DNA of 64,000 nucleotides. Origin: Berkiella sp963803015. Lineage in GTDB: Bacteria > Pseudomonadota > Gammaproteobacteria > Berkiellales > Berkiellaceae. The notes under the pieces were generated by a model. It did no database searches, was not told the origin of the DNA, and saw only the letters and a list, made by a program, of their open reading frames with translations. A program made the translations under genes and the position numbers. The stretch spans positions 310,001 to 374,000 of the forward strand of contig CAWDKV010000003.1 in assembly GCA_963803015.1 (NCBI GenBank). Direction: 5' to 3'. Numbering within the stretch: position 1 is the stretch's first letter; every line of letters starts with the position of its first letter. Positions 35,651-43,979 of this stretch are shown in pieces.

Positions 35651-36679
35651 ATGCCACCCAATGTTATCCTCTCAGGTACAATCAAAGAGTTTAAAGCCGC
35701 TATTGAGCTAAATGATGTTGAAAAGATAATCGCATTATTGAAATCACCTTCTGCTGAAATCGAGGCCAATATCGCGGCTGATGGCAATGGTGCGCTTATA
35801 TCGGCTTCCATGAACGGCAACCTAGACGTTGTCAATCAATTGTTAGAATTTCCGGATGTTGTTGCTAATATCGCGACTTTTGACAATTGTGCACTTAGAT
35901 GGGCTGCAGCAAATGGCCACCTAACCGTTGTCAATCGATTGTTAGAATTTCCTGCTGTTGTCGCTAATATCGCGGCTGATGGCAATGGTGCGCTCAGATG
36001 GGCAGCCCAAAAAGGCCAACTAGCCGTTGTCAATCGATTATTAGAATTTCCTGCTGTTGTCACTAATGTCGCGGCTGTGAAAACTGATGCGCTTAGATCG
36101 GCTGCAGCAAATGGTCACCTAGCCGTTGTCAATCGATTATTAGAATTTCCTGCTGTTGTCACTAATGTCGCGGCTGCGAACAATTATGCGCTTAAATGGG
36201 CCGCAGCAAAGGGTCACCTAGCCGTTGTCAATCGTTTGTTTGTCGCTATGAGGCCTACTGATATCAATATCGCTATAGAACAACATCCTAATCTTGCTCC
36301 ATTATATGAAAATTTTAAAAAGGAAACAGGTGAATTGTTCCATAAAATGGTGGTTGTTTTATCTGGGTTAAGGCAGAAAGGAATTCCAATAGATGTTGGG
36401 GCATTAATATTATCACAAGCAATACCAACGCCCTATCTAACACGTGCCAGGGTCGGCATAGAAAAAGCAAAAAAATTGGTCAACGAACATTTTGCAAACC
36501 TTCACAAAGACATAAAAATGAAAGACGACGTCAGGTTTGAACAGAAAAGGCCACATGATCTGAATAGAGGGTTTAAAAGAATTTCGCATAAAGAAGAAGT
36601 TGAAGTTGTCAGAAAAGGCAATGATTTTATTCAAGCTGAAGAGGCGAGACGAAAAAAATACAATATAGGCAAGCGATAA
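35651..36679 (+). CDS. Ankyrin-repeat protein with near-identical repeats
   Basis: The start is the ATG at 35651 after GGAG (9 nt spacing); 342 residues. N-terminal part GTIKEFKAAIELNDVEKIIALL, then five ankyrin-type repeats of exactly 33 residues with the unit VVNRLLEFPAVV-x-N-A-x4-ALRWAAAxGHLA. The DNA units (starts at 35828, 35927, 36026, 36125, 36224) are 99 bp apart and nearly identical, implying recent expansion. The C-terminal 120 residues are helical and basic, ending EEARRKKYNIGKR. There is no signal peptide. Candidate effector by analogy only. Confidence 0.85.
   Translation: MPPNVILSGTIKEFKAAIELNDVEKIIALLKSPSAEIEANIAADGNGALISASMNGNLDVVNQLLEFPDVVANIATFDNCALRWAAANGHLTVVNRLLEFPAVVANIAADGNGALRWAAQKGQLAVVNRLLEFPAVVTNVAAVKTDALRSAAANGHLAVVNRLLEFPAVVTNVAAANNYALKWAAAKGHLAVVNRLFVAMRPTDINIAIEQHPNLAPLYENFKKETGELFHKMVVVLSGLRQKGIPIDVGALILSQAIPTPYLTRARVGIEKAKKLVNEHFANLHKDIKMKDDVRFEQKRPHDLNRGFKRISHKEEVEVVRKGNDFIQAEEARRKKYNIGKR
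35828..36232 (+). repeat. 99-bp tandem repeats inside the ankyrin gene
   Basis: Units beginning GTTGTCAATC at 35828, 35927, 36026, 36125 and 36224 are spaced exactly 99 bp and differ at few positions. Repeat number could change by recombination without breaking the frame. Confidence 0.85.
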
Positions 36680-36684
36680 AAGGT

Positions 36685-36743
36685 AAGGGGTCAAGTCATG
36701 AGTGCGCCAGGAGAAGCCTGGCGCACTCAAGACGCGACCCCTT
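36685..36743. repeat. Long hairpin matching the intron boundary sequence
   Basis: 27-nt arms (36685-36711 and 36717-36743) pair at 24 of 27 positions around the loop AGAAG. The left arm plus loop and the start of the right arm match 30898-30935, which spans the exon side and first bases of the group II intron. It lies just after the ankyrin gene and could also act as a terminator (CTTCTTCTT follows). Confidence 0.8.
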
Positions 36744-36906
36744 CTTCTTAAGGACCAAGATGCAGCTGATTTGCTGACCAACATGTCATTGCGTTCAGAT
36801 TGCACTGCTTAAGTAATGTAGTATATTCTCTACAATCAATGAAGTTAGCGAAAGTATCATTAAGCTCATCTAGGCCAAAGTATATCTGGGGGCGCGAAAA
36901 ACCGAA

Positions 36907-37755
36907 GTGTGCAAAACCGTGTCAATAAGTTCTACTTTTAAAAAATCATACTGTTATTGCTTATTTTTCTTAATAATTCTTCTAAATGGTTGCATGTCTT
37001 GTGTCAATCAAAAGCAAGCACCCTTTTTCGGGTGGACACATCTAGAACTTGCCGCAGGTAATTACGGGCTAGATGGTCATACTAGAAAATCTCAAAAGAA
37101 AACAGTATTAATGAAATTACGGTATGTCACTAATGCCAGAAACTATATTGATGATTTACCCGAAGTAGATATAGAAAAATATAATCCTAACCACCAGTAT
37201 GCTGTTTTGTTTTGGACTCTCGACGAACTTGTTAAAAGAAAGGGAACTCATGGCGTCTTTCATGTTAACGATTTATACGCTGAATATGCCGAGCATGCCA
37301 CCCAGGAACTAAAAAAATATGCAAAACAGAAAAGTTACGATCACATAATTATTGAATCTCTTTCTTGCGATTATGCAAAGATCAGTCCTGAAGTTACTCT
37401 TGCAGTCTTTGGGCGGAAAAGATATGACAGTGTTCATCTGAAAAACACTGAATTATCCTTTTATAGCTATGGACTGGATGGAGAGAAAGTTCTTTCTGAT
37501 TCGTTTAGTCGTTTGGCAGCGAGAAACCTCTTGATTAAATTTGCAAATTACTCGAACGAAGGACTTTATTTTTTTCCCATTGATGAAGAGAATTATTTTA
37601 TCCCTATAGAAGAAAAGGAAGAATTTATAAATAAGGGTATTTTTTATAATTCTACCAATGAGTGGCCTCCTTTAGCGTATTACTTTCCGGAAGGTAAAAT
37701 ATTAGACAAAAAATATGGTAAAGTTTATTTGATTAAAAGCAGCAAAATGTCTTAA
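36907..37755 (+). CDS. Unknown lipoprotein
   Basis: A 282-residue frame from GTG 36907 (another GTG at 36919). The N-terminus is a lipoprotein signal: KKSYCYCLFFLIILLNGC, with lipobox LLNGC (Cys about 29). The mature part (FFGWTHLELAAGNYGLDG, SYDHIIIESLSCDYAK, LYFFPIDEENYFIPIEEKEEFINKG) is not a family I recognise. It would be anchored to the inner or outer membrane. It is a single gene, with 150 nt to the preceding hairpin and a tRNA downstream on the other strand. Confidence 0.7.
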   Translation: MCKTVSISSTFKKSYCYCLFFLIILLNGCMSCVNQKQAPFFGWTHLELAAGNYGLDGHTRKSQKKTVLMKLRYVTNARNYIDDLPEVDIEKYNPNHQYAVLFWTLDELVKRKGTHGVFHVNDLYAEYAEHATQELKKYAKQKSYDHIIIESLSCDYAKISPEVTLAVFGRKRYDSVHLKNTELSFYSYGLDGEKVLSDSFSRLAARNLLIKFANYSNEGLYFFPIDEENYFIPIEEKEEFINKGIFYNSTNEWPPLAYYFPEGKILDKKYGKVYLIKSSKMS

Positions 37756-37886
37756 AAAGTGAAAAAATCAAGGGGGAAAAATCTGTTACTTTGGATTTAA
37801 ATTCAAGTAACTTTGATTCTCTATCTGGGAAAAGAATACTGGACATTTTATCAACTCGATCTTGTCAATCTCACCATGAAACCAAT

Positions 37887-37913
37887 AATCTCACCAATCT
37901 CACCAATCTCACC
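37887..37913. repeat. Nine-bp tandem repeat
   Basis: AATCTCACC occurs three times in direct succession, with a further copy about 20 nt upstream. It lies in the non-coding gap between the lipoprotein gene and tRNA-Pro. Confidence 0.8.
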
Positions 37914-37986
37914 ATTAAGAGATACGCTAGACTTAGTGGGAGAATTAAATTTATAAAGAGGGTTATTTGTAAGTCTTTGATTTTAT

Positions 37987-38063
37987 TGGTCGGGGTGAGA
38001 GGATTTGAACCTCCGACCCCTGCGTCCCGAACGCAGTGCTCTACCAGGCTGAGCCACACCCCG
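37987..38063 (-). tRNA. tRNA-Pro (anticodon CGG)
   Basis: On the minus strand, a 77-nt tRNA. Acceptor CGGGGTG pairs with CACCCCG, with discriminator A and an encoded CCA end (37987-37989). The anticodon stem CTGCG/CGCAG holds the loop TTCGGGA, so the anticodon is CGG, reading CCG. The T-loop GGTTCAAATCC is standard. Confidence 0.96.
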
Positions 38064-38073
38064 ACAAGAAATA

Positions 38074-39042
38074 TTAACTACAACGTGAAATGGCGAAATC
38101 GGCTAATTGCGTCATCGCATCTCGATAAGAAGAGGCAGGTAAGTGAGATAAGGCATCGATTGCTTGCGCAGCTTCTTTTCTGGCAGCGCGCATAGTGTAA
38201 TCAATGGCGCCGGTTGAAACAATGAGTTCTTTCACTTCATCGAAATCAGTTAAGTTGCCAGTGATAATGGTTTGACGGATTTTTTCAGATTGTGGGGGGG
38301 AAGCATGTTTCAGTGCATAGATAAGAGGGAGGGTCATTTTGCCTTCCGCCAAGTCATCGCCTAAATTTTTGCCTAACGTTTGGCTATCTGCTTGGTAATC
38401 CAAAACATCATCGACAATTTGAAAAGCACAGCCAAGATGATGTCCATATTGCGCTAAAGCGAGTTTCATTGATTCAGAATGCGATTGCGTGCAGCTGCCC
38501 AGTAAAGCAGCGGCTTCAAATAATTTCGCCGTTTTAAGGCGAATGACGTTATGGTAGCGTGGTTCGTCGATATCAGGTTGATTTCTATGGGTTAGTTGTA
38601 GGACCTCTCCCTCAGCGATAGCATTGGTTGCATCCGCTAAAATTTGCATAGCTGACATGCTATTGAGAGAAATCATCATTTGAAATGAACGCGAATAAAG
38701 AAAGTCTCCGACTAAAATGGCTGTTGGGTTATCCCAGACGCGGTTTGCGGTGAGTTTGCCTCGACGCATTTTAGAGCCATCTACCACATCATCGTGGAGG
38801 AGAGTGGCGGTATGGATAAATTCGATGATAGCTGCCATGGTGATAGGGAGGTTGCCTTTCACTTGGCAGACTTTAGAGCTAAGTATGGTGACTAAGGGTC
38901 TAATGCGTTTGCCGCCGCTTTCAATGAGGTATTGCCCCATTTTTTCAATAACGTTTACTTGAGATTCAAGGCTTTGAATAATAGTTTCATTAAGCGCTAC
39001 GAGCTCAGACTCGAGCAATCGGGAAATGGCGGTAAGTGGCAT
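38074..39042 (-). CDS. ispB: Octaprenyl diphosphate synthase
   Basis: A 322-residue long-chain trans-prenyltransferase. Two Asp-rich motifs bind the magnesium-diphosphates: LLHDDVVDGSKMRRG (first, DDxxD) and QIVDDVLDYQAD (second). GGKRIRPL near residue 44 and the GDFLYSRSF motif are also typical. It makes the polyprenyl side chain of ubiquinone. It is divergent from rplU-rpmA, the usual gammaproteobacterial neighbour arrangement. The exact product chain length cannot be read from sequence. Confidence 0.95.
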   Translation of the reverse strand: MPLTAISRLLESELVALNETIIQSLESQVNVIEKMGQYLIESGGKRIRPLVTILSSKVCQVKGNLPITMAAIIEFIHTATLLHDDVVDGSKMRRGKLTANRVWDNPTAILVGDFLYSRSFQMMISLNSMSAMQILADATNAIAEGEVLQLTHRNQPDIDEPRYHNVIRLKTAKLFEAAALLGSCTQSHSESMKLALAQYGHHLGCAFQIVDDVLDYQADSQTLGKNLGDDLAEGKMTLPLIYALKHASPPQSEKIRQTIITGNLTDFDEVKELIVSTGAIDYTMRAARKEAAQAIDALSHLPASSYRDAMTQLADFAISRCS

Positions 39043-39195
39043 AAGCTATCGCTAGTTAATGTAAATTGTAGTTATTCACCTGATGTCAGGCTCAAACTAT
39101 ACGATGCTTTATTGACTTGTACAAGCATTCTTCCCTGGGTTTACTCCTTTATGCCTGGGGTTAAAAGCAAATTACCCTCATATTGCAAGTCCTAC

Positions 39196-39225
39196 TTGCT
39201 TCTTAAAGTGGAAATAACGTAAAAT
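39196..39225 (+). promoter_or_regulatory. Likely promoter of rplU-rpmA
   Basis: TTGCTT (39196-39201) and TAAAAT (39220-39225) are separated by 18 bp, about 60 nt before the L21 start. Confidence 0.55.
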
Positions 39226-39284
39226 CCCTCCCCTTAACTTGTATGAGTTTATATATCTAGTGTTTTCTCAGGGAGCAAAGTGTG

Positions 39285-39602
39285 ATGTCACAGAGTGCCT
39301 ACGCGATCATTGCCTCAGGCGGCAAGCAGCATCGTGTAAAAGTTGGTCAACGTTATAAATTCGAATCGATTGCTGGTGAGCCTGGCAATATCGTTGAATT
39401 CGATCAAGTGCTGTTAGTAGCGGATGGGGACAAAATCAATTTGGGTGCCCCTTACCTTGCAAACGTAAAAGTGCAAGCTAAAATTTTACAGCATGGTCGT
39501 GGCAAGAAGATCACCATTATCAAAATGCGTCGCCGTAAAACGTATCGCCGTCAACAAGGCCATCGTCAGAATTTTACGGAAGTTGAAATCACGAATATCT
39601 AA
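39285..39602 (+). CDS. rplU: Ribosomal protein L21
   Basis: The start is ATG 39285 (105 residues), with AGGGAG 9 nt upstream; the GTG one codon before is less well placed. Family features: YAIIASGGKQHRVKVGQRYKFE and the C-terminal KKITIIKMRRRKTYRRQQGHRQ, the conserved rRNA-binding tail. It belongs to the 50S subunit and binds 23S rRNA. First gene of the rplU-rpmA pair. Confidence 0.97.
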   Translation: MSQSAYAIIASGGKQHRVKVGQRYKFESIAGEPGNIVEFDQVLLVADGDKINLGAPYLANVKVQAKILQHGRGKKITIIKMRRRKTYRRQQGHRQNFTEVEITNI

Positions 39603-39627
39603 TATCTTTAGAGGGTAGGACAGTAAA

Positions 39628-39903
39628 ATGGCACATAAGAAAGCAGGCGGTAGTACTCGTAACGGTCGTGATTCCAATCCAAAGTATTTAGGTGTCAAGC
39701 GTTATGAAGGACAATGGGTACATGCTGGTAGCATTATTGTGCGCCAACGTGGTACTAAGTTCCATCCGGGATTATTTGTAGGTAGAGGCGGCGATGATAC
39801 ATTGTTTGCTAAAACCAATGGTTTTGTTGAATTTACGATAACGGGTAAAAACTTGCGTCGTACCGTCAATATCGTCCCTGAAGAGAATCAAACTCAGCAG
39901 TAA
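39628..39903 (+). CDS. rpmA: Ribosomal protein L27
   Basis: A 91-residue protein. MAHKKAGGSTRNGRDSNPKYLGVK is the conserved N-terminus reaching the peptidyl-transferase centre, followed by GSIIVRQRGTKFHPG. RBS GAGGG lies about 12 nt upstream. It is followed by a clear terminator before obgE. Confidence 0.97.
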   Translation: MAHKKAGGSTRNGRDSNPKYLGVKRYEGQWVHAGSIIVRQRGTKFHPGLFVGRGGDDTLFAKTNGFVEFTITGKNLRRTVNIVPEENQTQQ

Positions 39904-39925
39904 ATTCATTAATTAAATAAAAACG

Positions 39926-39953
39926 AAAAACCCCTCTCAATTGGGGTTTTTTT
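39926..39953 (+). terminator. Terminator after rpmA
   Basis: AAAAACCCC (39926-39934) pairs with GGGGTTTTTTT (39943-39953) around an 8-nt loop, ending in a T7 run. It separates rplU-rpmA from obgE, so obgE probably has its own promoter or depends on readthrough. Confidence 0.88.
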
Positions 39954-39977
39954 GTTTAGGGCAAATAGGAAAGTAGT

Positions 39978-41036
39978 GTGAAATTTGTAGATGAGGCGAT
40001 TATAAAAGTACATGCTGGCAATGGTGGTAATGGATCAGCCAGTTTTCGCCGGGAAAAGTATGTGCCCCGTGGTGGACCAGATGGTGGGGATGGTGGACGA
40101 GGAGGCAGTATTTACTTACTAAGTAAATCTGGCTTAAATACCTTAGTCGATTTTCGTTATCAAACGCAATTCTCAGCAGAAAATGGTGAAGCAGGGGCGA
40201 AGCGCCAGTGTAGTGGAAAAGATGGCGCAGACTGTGTCATTGAAGTCCCTGTCGGCACTATTGTGAGAGATGTACACACCAAAGAAGTAATCGGGGATTT
40301 AGTCAAAGCGGATATGCGCATCTTGGTGGCAAAAGGCGGCTCAAGAGGGCTCGGTAACGTGAATTTTAAAAGTTCAACCAACCGCGCGCCTAGGCATACC
40401 ACCCCTGGTAAACCCGGTGAAAGTCGAGAATTACAACTAGAGTTAAGATTATTAGCCGATGTCGGATTATTGGGTATGCCGAATGTGGGGAAATCCACTT
40501 TCATTCGTGGCGTTTCTTTTGCGCGCCCCAAAGTAGCAGATTATCCCTTTACCACACTCTATCCCAATTTGGGAATTGTGGCATTGTCAGGGCAGCGCCG
40601 CTTTGTGATTGCTGATATCCCGGGGTTAGTGCCAGGAGCCGCGCAAGGAAAGGGCTTGGGGATCCAATTCTTAAGACATTTGAGCCGTACTTCTCTTTTA
40701 ATACATTTAGTTGAAATGGTTCCTTGGGATGGTGCTGATGCCGTTGCCAGTATTGTCGCCATTGAAAAAGAATTAAGTGAATATGGAGAAGAGCTCGTTA
40801 ACAAACCACGTTGGTTAGTTTTTAATAAGACAGATTGTTTTACCGAAGAAGAAACCAAGCAGCATATTCAAGAAATAACAAAGCAACTGGCTTATACAGG
40901 TCCAGTCTATGCCGTTTCCGCTTTAGCAAAAACCGGATTAGACAAGCTTTGTGAAGATATTATGCGTTACTTACAAAAAGCACGCGAAGAAGGGGAGAAT
41001 GAACCCCCTCCAAGCGATGATCTCATGATGGACTAA
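39978..41036 (+). CDS. obgE: Obg GTPase
   Basis: A 352-residue GTPase of ribosome assembly and stress signalling. The glycine-rich Obg fold (1-158: GNGGNGSASFRREKYVPRGG, GGDGGRGG) is followed by the G domain: GMPNVGKSTF (G1), FTT (G2), DIPGL (G3), NKTD (G4) and SAL (G5). The C-terminal tail is short and acidic. It lies downstream of rpmA as in most gammaproteobacteria. Confidence 0.97.
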   Translation: MKFVDEAIIKVHAGNGGNGSASFRREKYVPRGGPDGGDGGRGGSIYLLSKSGLNTLVDFRYQTQFSAENGEAGAKRQCSGKDGADCVIEVPVGTIVRDVHTKEVIGDLVKADMRILVAKGGSRGLGNVNFKSSTNRAPRHTTPGKPGESRELQLELRLLADVGLLGMPNVGKSTFIRGVSFARPKVADYPFTTLYPNLGIVALSGQRRFVIADIPGLVPGAAQGKGLGIQFLRHLSRTSLLIHLVEMVPWDGADAVASIVAIEKELSEYGEELVNKPRWLVFNKTDCFTEEETKQHIQEITKQLAYTGPVYAVSALAKTGLDKLCEDIMRYLQKAREEGENEPPPSDDLMMD

Positions 41037-41043
41037 AGTAGAA

Positions 41044-41310
41044 TTATTTTTGTAAGGCTGCGATCCGTTTAAAGAGGCGGCTTTTATGACGATTCGCTTT
41101 ATTTTTATGGATCAAGCCTTTATTCACCAAGCTATCGGTGATGGAAACGGCTTGACGATATTCAACTAAAGCTTCAGTAGCATCACCTTTTTCAATGGCA
41201 GTCAGCACGCGTTTAAGATGCGTGTTCATCCGCGAGTATTGCCATTTGTTGTTCATGCGATGTTTTTCGGATTGATAAGCTCGTTTTAACGCTTGTTTAG
41301 TATTGGCCAA
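41044..41310 (-). CDS. rpsT: Ribosomal protein S20, TTG start
   Basis: 88 residues from TTG 41310: the family N-terminus (M)ANTKQALKRAYQSEKHR begins at this codon and AGGAG sits 9 nt upstream. The frame extends to an ATG at 41382 but the extra residues do not belong to S20. E. coli rpsT also starts with UUG, which matters for its autoregulation, so the rare start is conserved. GLIHKNKANRHKSRL is the conserved C-terminal motif. It is divergent from murJ. Confidence 0.95.
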   Translation of the reverse strand: MANTKQALKRAYQSEKHRMNNKWQYSRMNTHLKRVLTAIEKGDATEALVEYRQAVSITDSLVNKGLIHKNKANRHKSRLFKRIAALQK

Positions 41311-41450
41311 AGGAAAAGCTCCTAGATTCGTTACAGATGGAATAAAATTTGCAATAATCCCTATTTTAAGGGGTAATGTCAATGTACTAGCAGAGATCAG
41401 TGCTATTTAGCCGCAAATTGGGTACTAGTTAACTAGCGAAGTCATAAAAA

Positions 41451-42989
41451 ATGGGAAATCAATTATTAAAATCCACAGCAGTGGTTAGTTCCATGACAAT
41501 GTTGTCGCGGGTAGCTGGTTTAGGACGAGATATGGTCGTTGCGGCCTTGTTTGGTGCGACTGCAGGGAATGATGCCTTCCTGCTCGCTTTTAAAATTCCC
41601 AACTTCTTAAGACGCTTGTTTGCTGAAGGCGCTTTTTCTCAGGCTTTTGTACCCGTCTTAAGTGAATATCGCACCAAGCGGGCAAGCGAAGTCCAAGATC
41701 TGACCAATAAAGTGTTTACCTCTTTATGCTTGACCTTACTTTTCGTGACCATAATGGGTATTTTTGGCGCCTCTTGGTTGGTAAAGGCTTTTGCGCCTGG
41801 CTTTGACTTTAGCGATCCCAGATTTACCCTCGCGACGCAATTATTACAAATCACTTTTCCCTACATTTTCTTTATTTCACTCACAGCGTTTGCAGCCGGG
41901 GTGCAAAATGCGCATGGAAAATTTGCTATCCCTGCTTTTACTCCCGTCTTTTTAAATTTGAGCATGATAGGGGCGGCTTGCTTATTAAGCCCGTATTTTA
42001 AAGAGCCTATTACCGCCTTAGCGTGGGGAGTGGTGTTAGCGGGTGTTTTGCAGCTAGCGTTTCAAATTCCTTTTTTATCGAAGCTCTCGTTGGTGCCGCG
42101 ATTCCATATCGATTGGCAAGATCCGGGGGTTAGACGCGTTCTGCGATTGATGGTGCCGGCTTTAATTGGTGCATCAGTAATGCAAATAAACCTTCTTGTC
42201 GATACTATTTTCGCTTCTTATCTCCCTGTGGGTAGCTTAACTTGGCTCTATTATTCAGACAGAATGTTAGAGTTTCCGATTGGGGTGTTTGGTGTCGCCA
42301 TTGCAACAGTTGTCCTCCCTCATCTCTCTAGAGATTACGCTGAAGAGAGTCAAAGTAAGTTTTCAGCGAGTATCGATTGGGCGCTACGTTGGATATTATT
42401 GATTGGCATACCGGCCACTATTGGTTTAGCAATGTTATCAGGGCCCGTTCTTGCGACATTGTTTCAATATGGGAAATTTACCCATCACGATGTCATCATG
42501 TCAGCAAGAAGCTTGATAGCTCTCTCTTTAGGCTTGGTATTTTTCTTAGCGGTCAAAGTACTGGTGTCGGCTTTTTATGCCAGACAAAACACAAAATTCC
42601 CAGTGAAGGTGGCTATCTTTGCCATGCTGGCGAATGTGGTCTTTAATTTTATTCTTATTGGACCTTTGGCGCATGCAGGATTGGCATTATCTTCGGCTAT
42701 CGCTTCTGTCTTAAATGTGCTTATTTTACTCTGGGCGTTAATCAGACAAAAAATCTATGTTCCAGTGAAGGGTTGGAGTGGTTTTAGCTTCAGATTATTG
42801 TTGGCCAATTCAACCATGGCAGCGATTTTGTGGTGGTTTAGTCCCACTATCACGCAATGGTTAGAGTGGTCTGTGCAAAATCGACTGATGGTACTCACCG
42901 CGTTAATTTCAGGGGCAGCAATCGGCTACTTTGGTGGCTTATGGCTGACAGGATTGCGTTACACGCATTTACAACTAGAACATGCTTAA
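41451..42989 (+). CDS. murJ: Lipid II flippase MurJ
   Basis: A 512-residue MOP-superfamily flippase with about 14 membrane helices. The signature LSRVAGLGRDMVVAALFGATAGNDAFLLAFKIPNFLRRLFAEGAFSQAFVP at the N-terminus has the conserved arginines (R18, R24, R52 region) of the central cavity. It moves lipid II across the inner membrane in peptidoglycan synthesis. First gene of a long operon: ribF follows after 3 nt. Confidence 0.96.
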   Translation: MGNQLLKSTAVVSSMTMLSRVAGLGRDMVVAALFGATAGNDAFLLAFKIPNFLRRLFAEGAFSQAFVPVLSEYRTKRASEVQDLTNKVFTSLCLTLLFVTIMGIFGASWLVKAFAPGFDFSDPRFTLATQLLQITFPYIFFISLTAFAAGVQNAHGKFAIPAFTPVFLNLSMIGAACLLSPYFKEPITALAWGVVLAGVLQLAFQIPFLSKLSLVPRFHIDWQDPGVRRVLRLMVPALIGASVMQINLLVDTIFASYLPVGSLTWLYYSDRMLEFPIGVFGVAIATVVLPHLSRDYAEESQSKFSASIDWALRWILLIGIPATIGLAMLSGPVLATLFQYGKFTHHDVIMSARSLIALSLGLVFFLAVKVLVSAFYARQNTKFPVKVAIFAMLANVVFNFILIGPLAHAGLALSSAIASVLNVLILLWALIRQKIYVPVKGWSGFSFRLLLANSTMAAILWWFSPTITQWLEWSVQNRLMVLTALISGAAIGYFGGLWLTGLRYTHLQLEHA

Positions 42990-42992
42990 AAA

Positions 42993-43979
42993 ATGATGCA
43001 GTTAATTCGTGATGTCCCGACAAAAAAAATGAAACCCTGCGTCGCTGCGATTGGGAATTTTGACGGATTGCATCTTGGGCATCAAGAAATTATTCATCGT
43101 GTTGTGGCTAAAGCGCAGAGCTTACAGTTAACACCCACCGTGATTACGTTTGAGCCCGCACCGCGTGTCTTTTTGCGTCCCCAAGAGCCTTTATATAGAT
43201 TAACAACGTTAGCAGAAAAGCTCAGAATTTTAAAAGCGTGGGGCATAGAGCAAGTTGTTTGTTTGCGCTTTAATGCTAGCTTAGCGCAACTCTCTGCTGA
43301 ACATTTTATTTCGATATATTTAGCAGATTATCTCCAGATCCGTTACTTAATGGTGGGAGAAGATTTTCGATTTGGGTTTAAGCGAATGGGCACGGTCGCC
43401 CTTCTTGAACAAGCCGCAAAGCAATTTGGTTTTACAGTCGAGCCATTCGCTTTAAAGCAGTGCGCAGCGCAAAAAATCAGCAGTACGGCAATTCGTCAGG
43501 CTTTACAGCAAGGAAACTTTCCTCTAGTAAAATCCCTGCTGGGCAGAGACTATGCACTGAGTGTCACCGTGATAAAAGGCCGTCAATTAGGTCGAGAGTT
43601 GGGTTTTCCCACAGCCAATTTTTTCCTGCATCCTAAAAAAGTGCCCTTTAAAGGGGTGTTTATCACAAGGGTTGAAGTGGAAGGGAAAATTTATCAGGGT
43701 GTGGCGAATGTGGGGACAAGACCCACTGTTGATGGCCAAAATCAGATAGGTGAAGTCCACCTCTTTGATTTTACAGGGGACTTATACGCAAAGTCCTTAA
43801 CGGTTACTTTTGTACAAAAGATACGTGATGAAGCAAAGTTTGCCAATATTGGCCAATTGCAGCAGCAAATTGAAAAAGATGTTCATACAGCAAAATTACA
43901 TTTTATTAATCAGCTAGAAGGCTTGAGCCCCGCGGTTCATCCTGATTATTTTGGAACACATTATGACCAAAGATTATAA
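42993..43979 (+). CDS. ribF: Bifunctional riboflavin kinase/FAD synthetase
   Basis: A 328-residue protein. N-terminal FMN adenylyltransferase domain: AAIGNFDGLHLGHQEII (nucleotide-binding GxFDGxHxGH) and ISSTAIRQALQQGNF. C-terminal riboflavin kinase domain from about 185: GRELGFPTANF and GVANVGTRPTVDG. It converts riboflavin to FMN and FAD. It overlaps ileS by 17 nt; murJ-ribF-ileS order is standard in Legionella and relatives. Confidence 0.96.
   Translation: MMQLIRDVPTKKMKPCVAAIGNFDGLHLGHQEIIHRVVAKAQSLQLTPTVITFEPAPRVFLRPQEPLYRLTTLAEKLRILKAWGIEQVVCLRFNASLAQLSAEHFISIYLADYLQIRYLMVGEDFRFGFKRMGTVALLEQAAKQFGFTVEPFALKQCAAQKISSTAIRQALQQGNFPLVKSLLGRDYALSVTVIKGRQLGRELGFPTANFFLHPKKVPFKGVFITRVEVEGKIYQGVANVGTRPTVDGQNQIGEVHLFDFTGDLYAKSLTVTFVQKIRDEAKFANIGQLQQQIEKDVHTAKLHFINQLEGLSPAVHPDYFGTHYDQRL

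Noticed and set aside
37887..37913. Possible CRISPR or iteron array
   Set aside because: Only three 9-bp units with no spacers and no cas or replication gene nearby.
37791..38195. Plus-strand frame of 134 codons
   Set aside because: It runs through the antisense of tRNA-Pro and into ispB.
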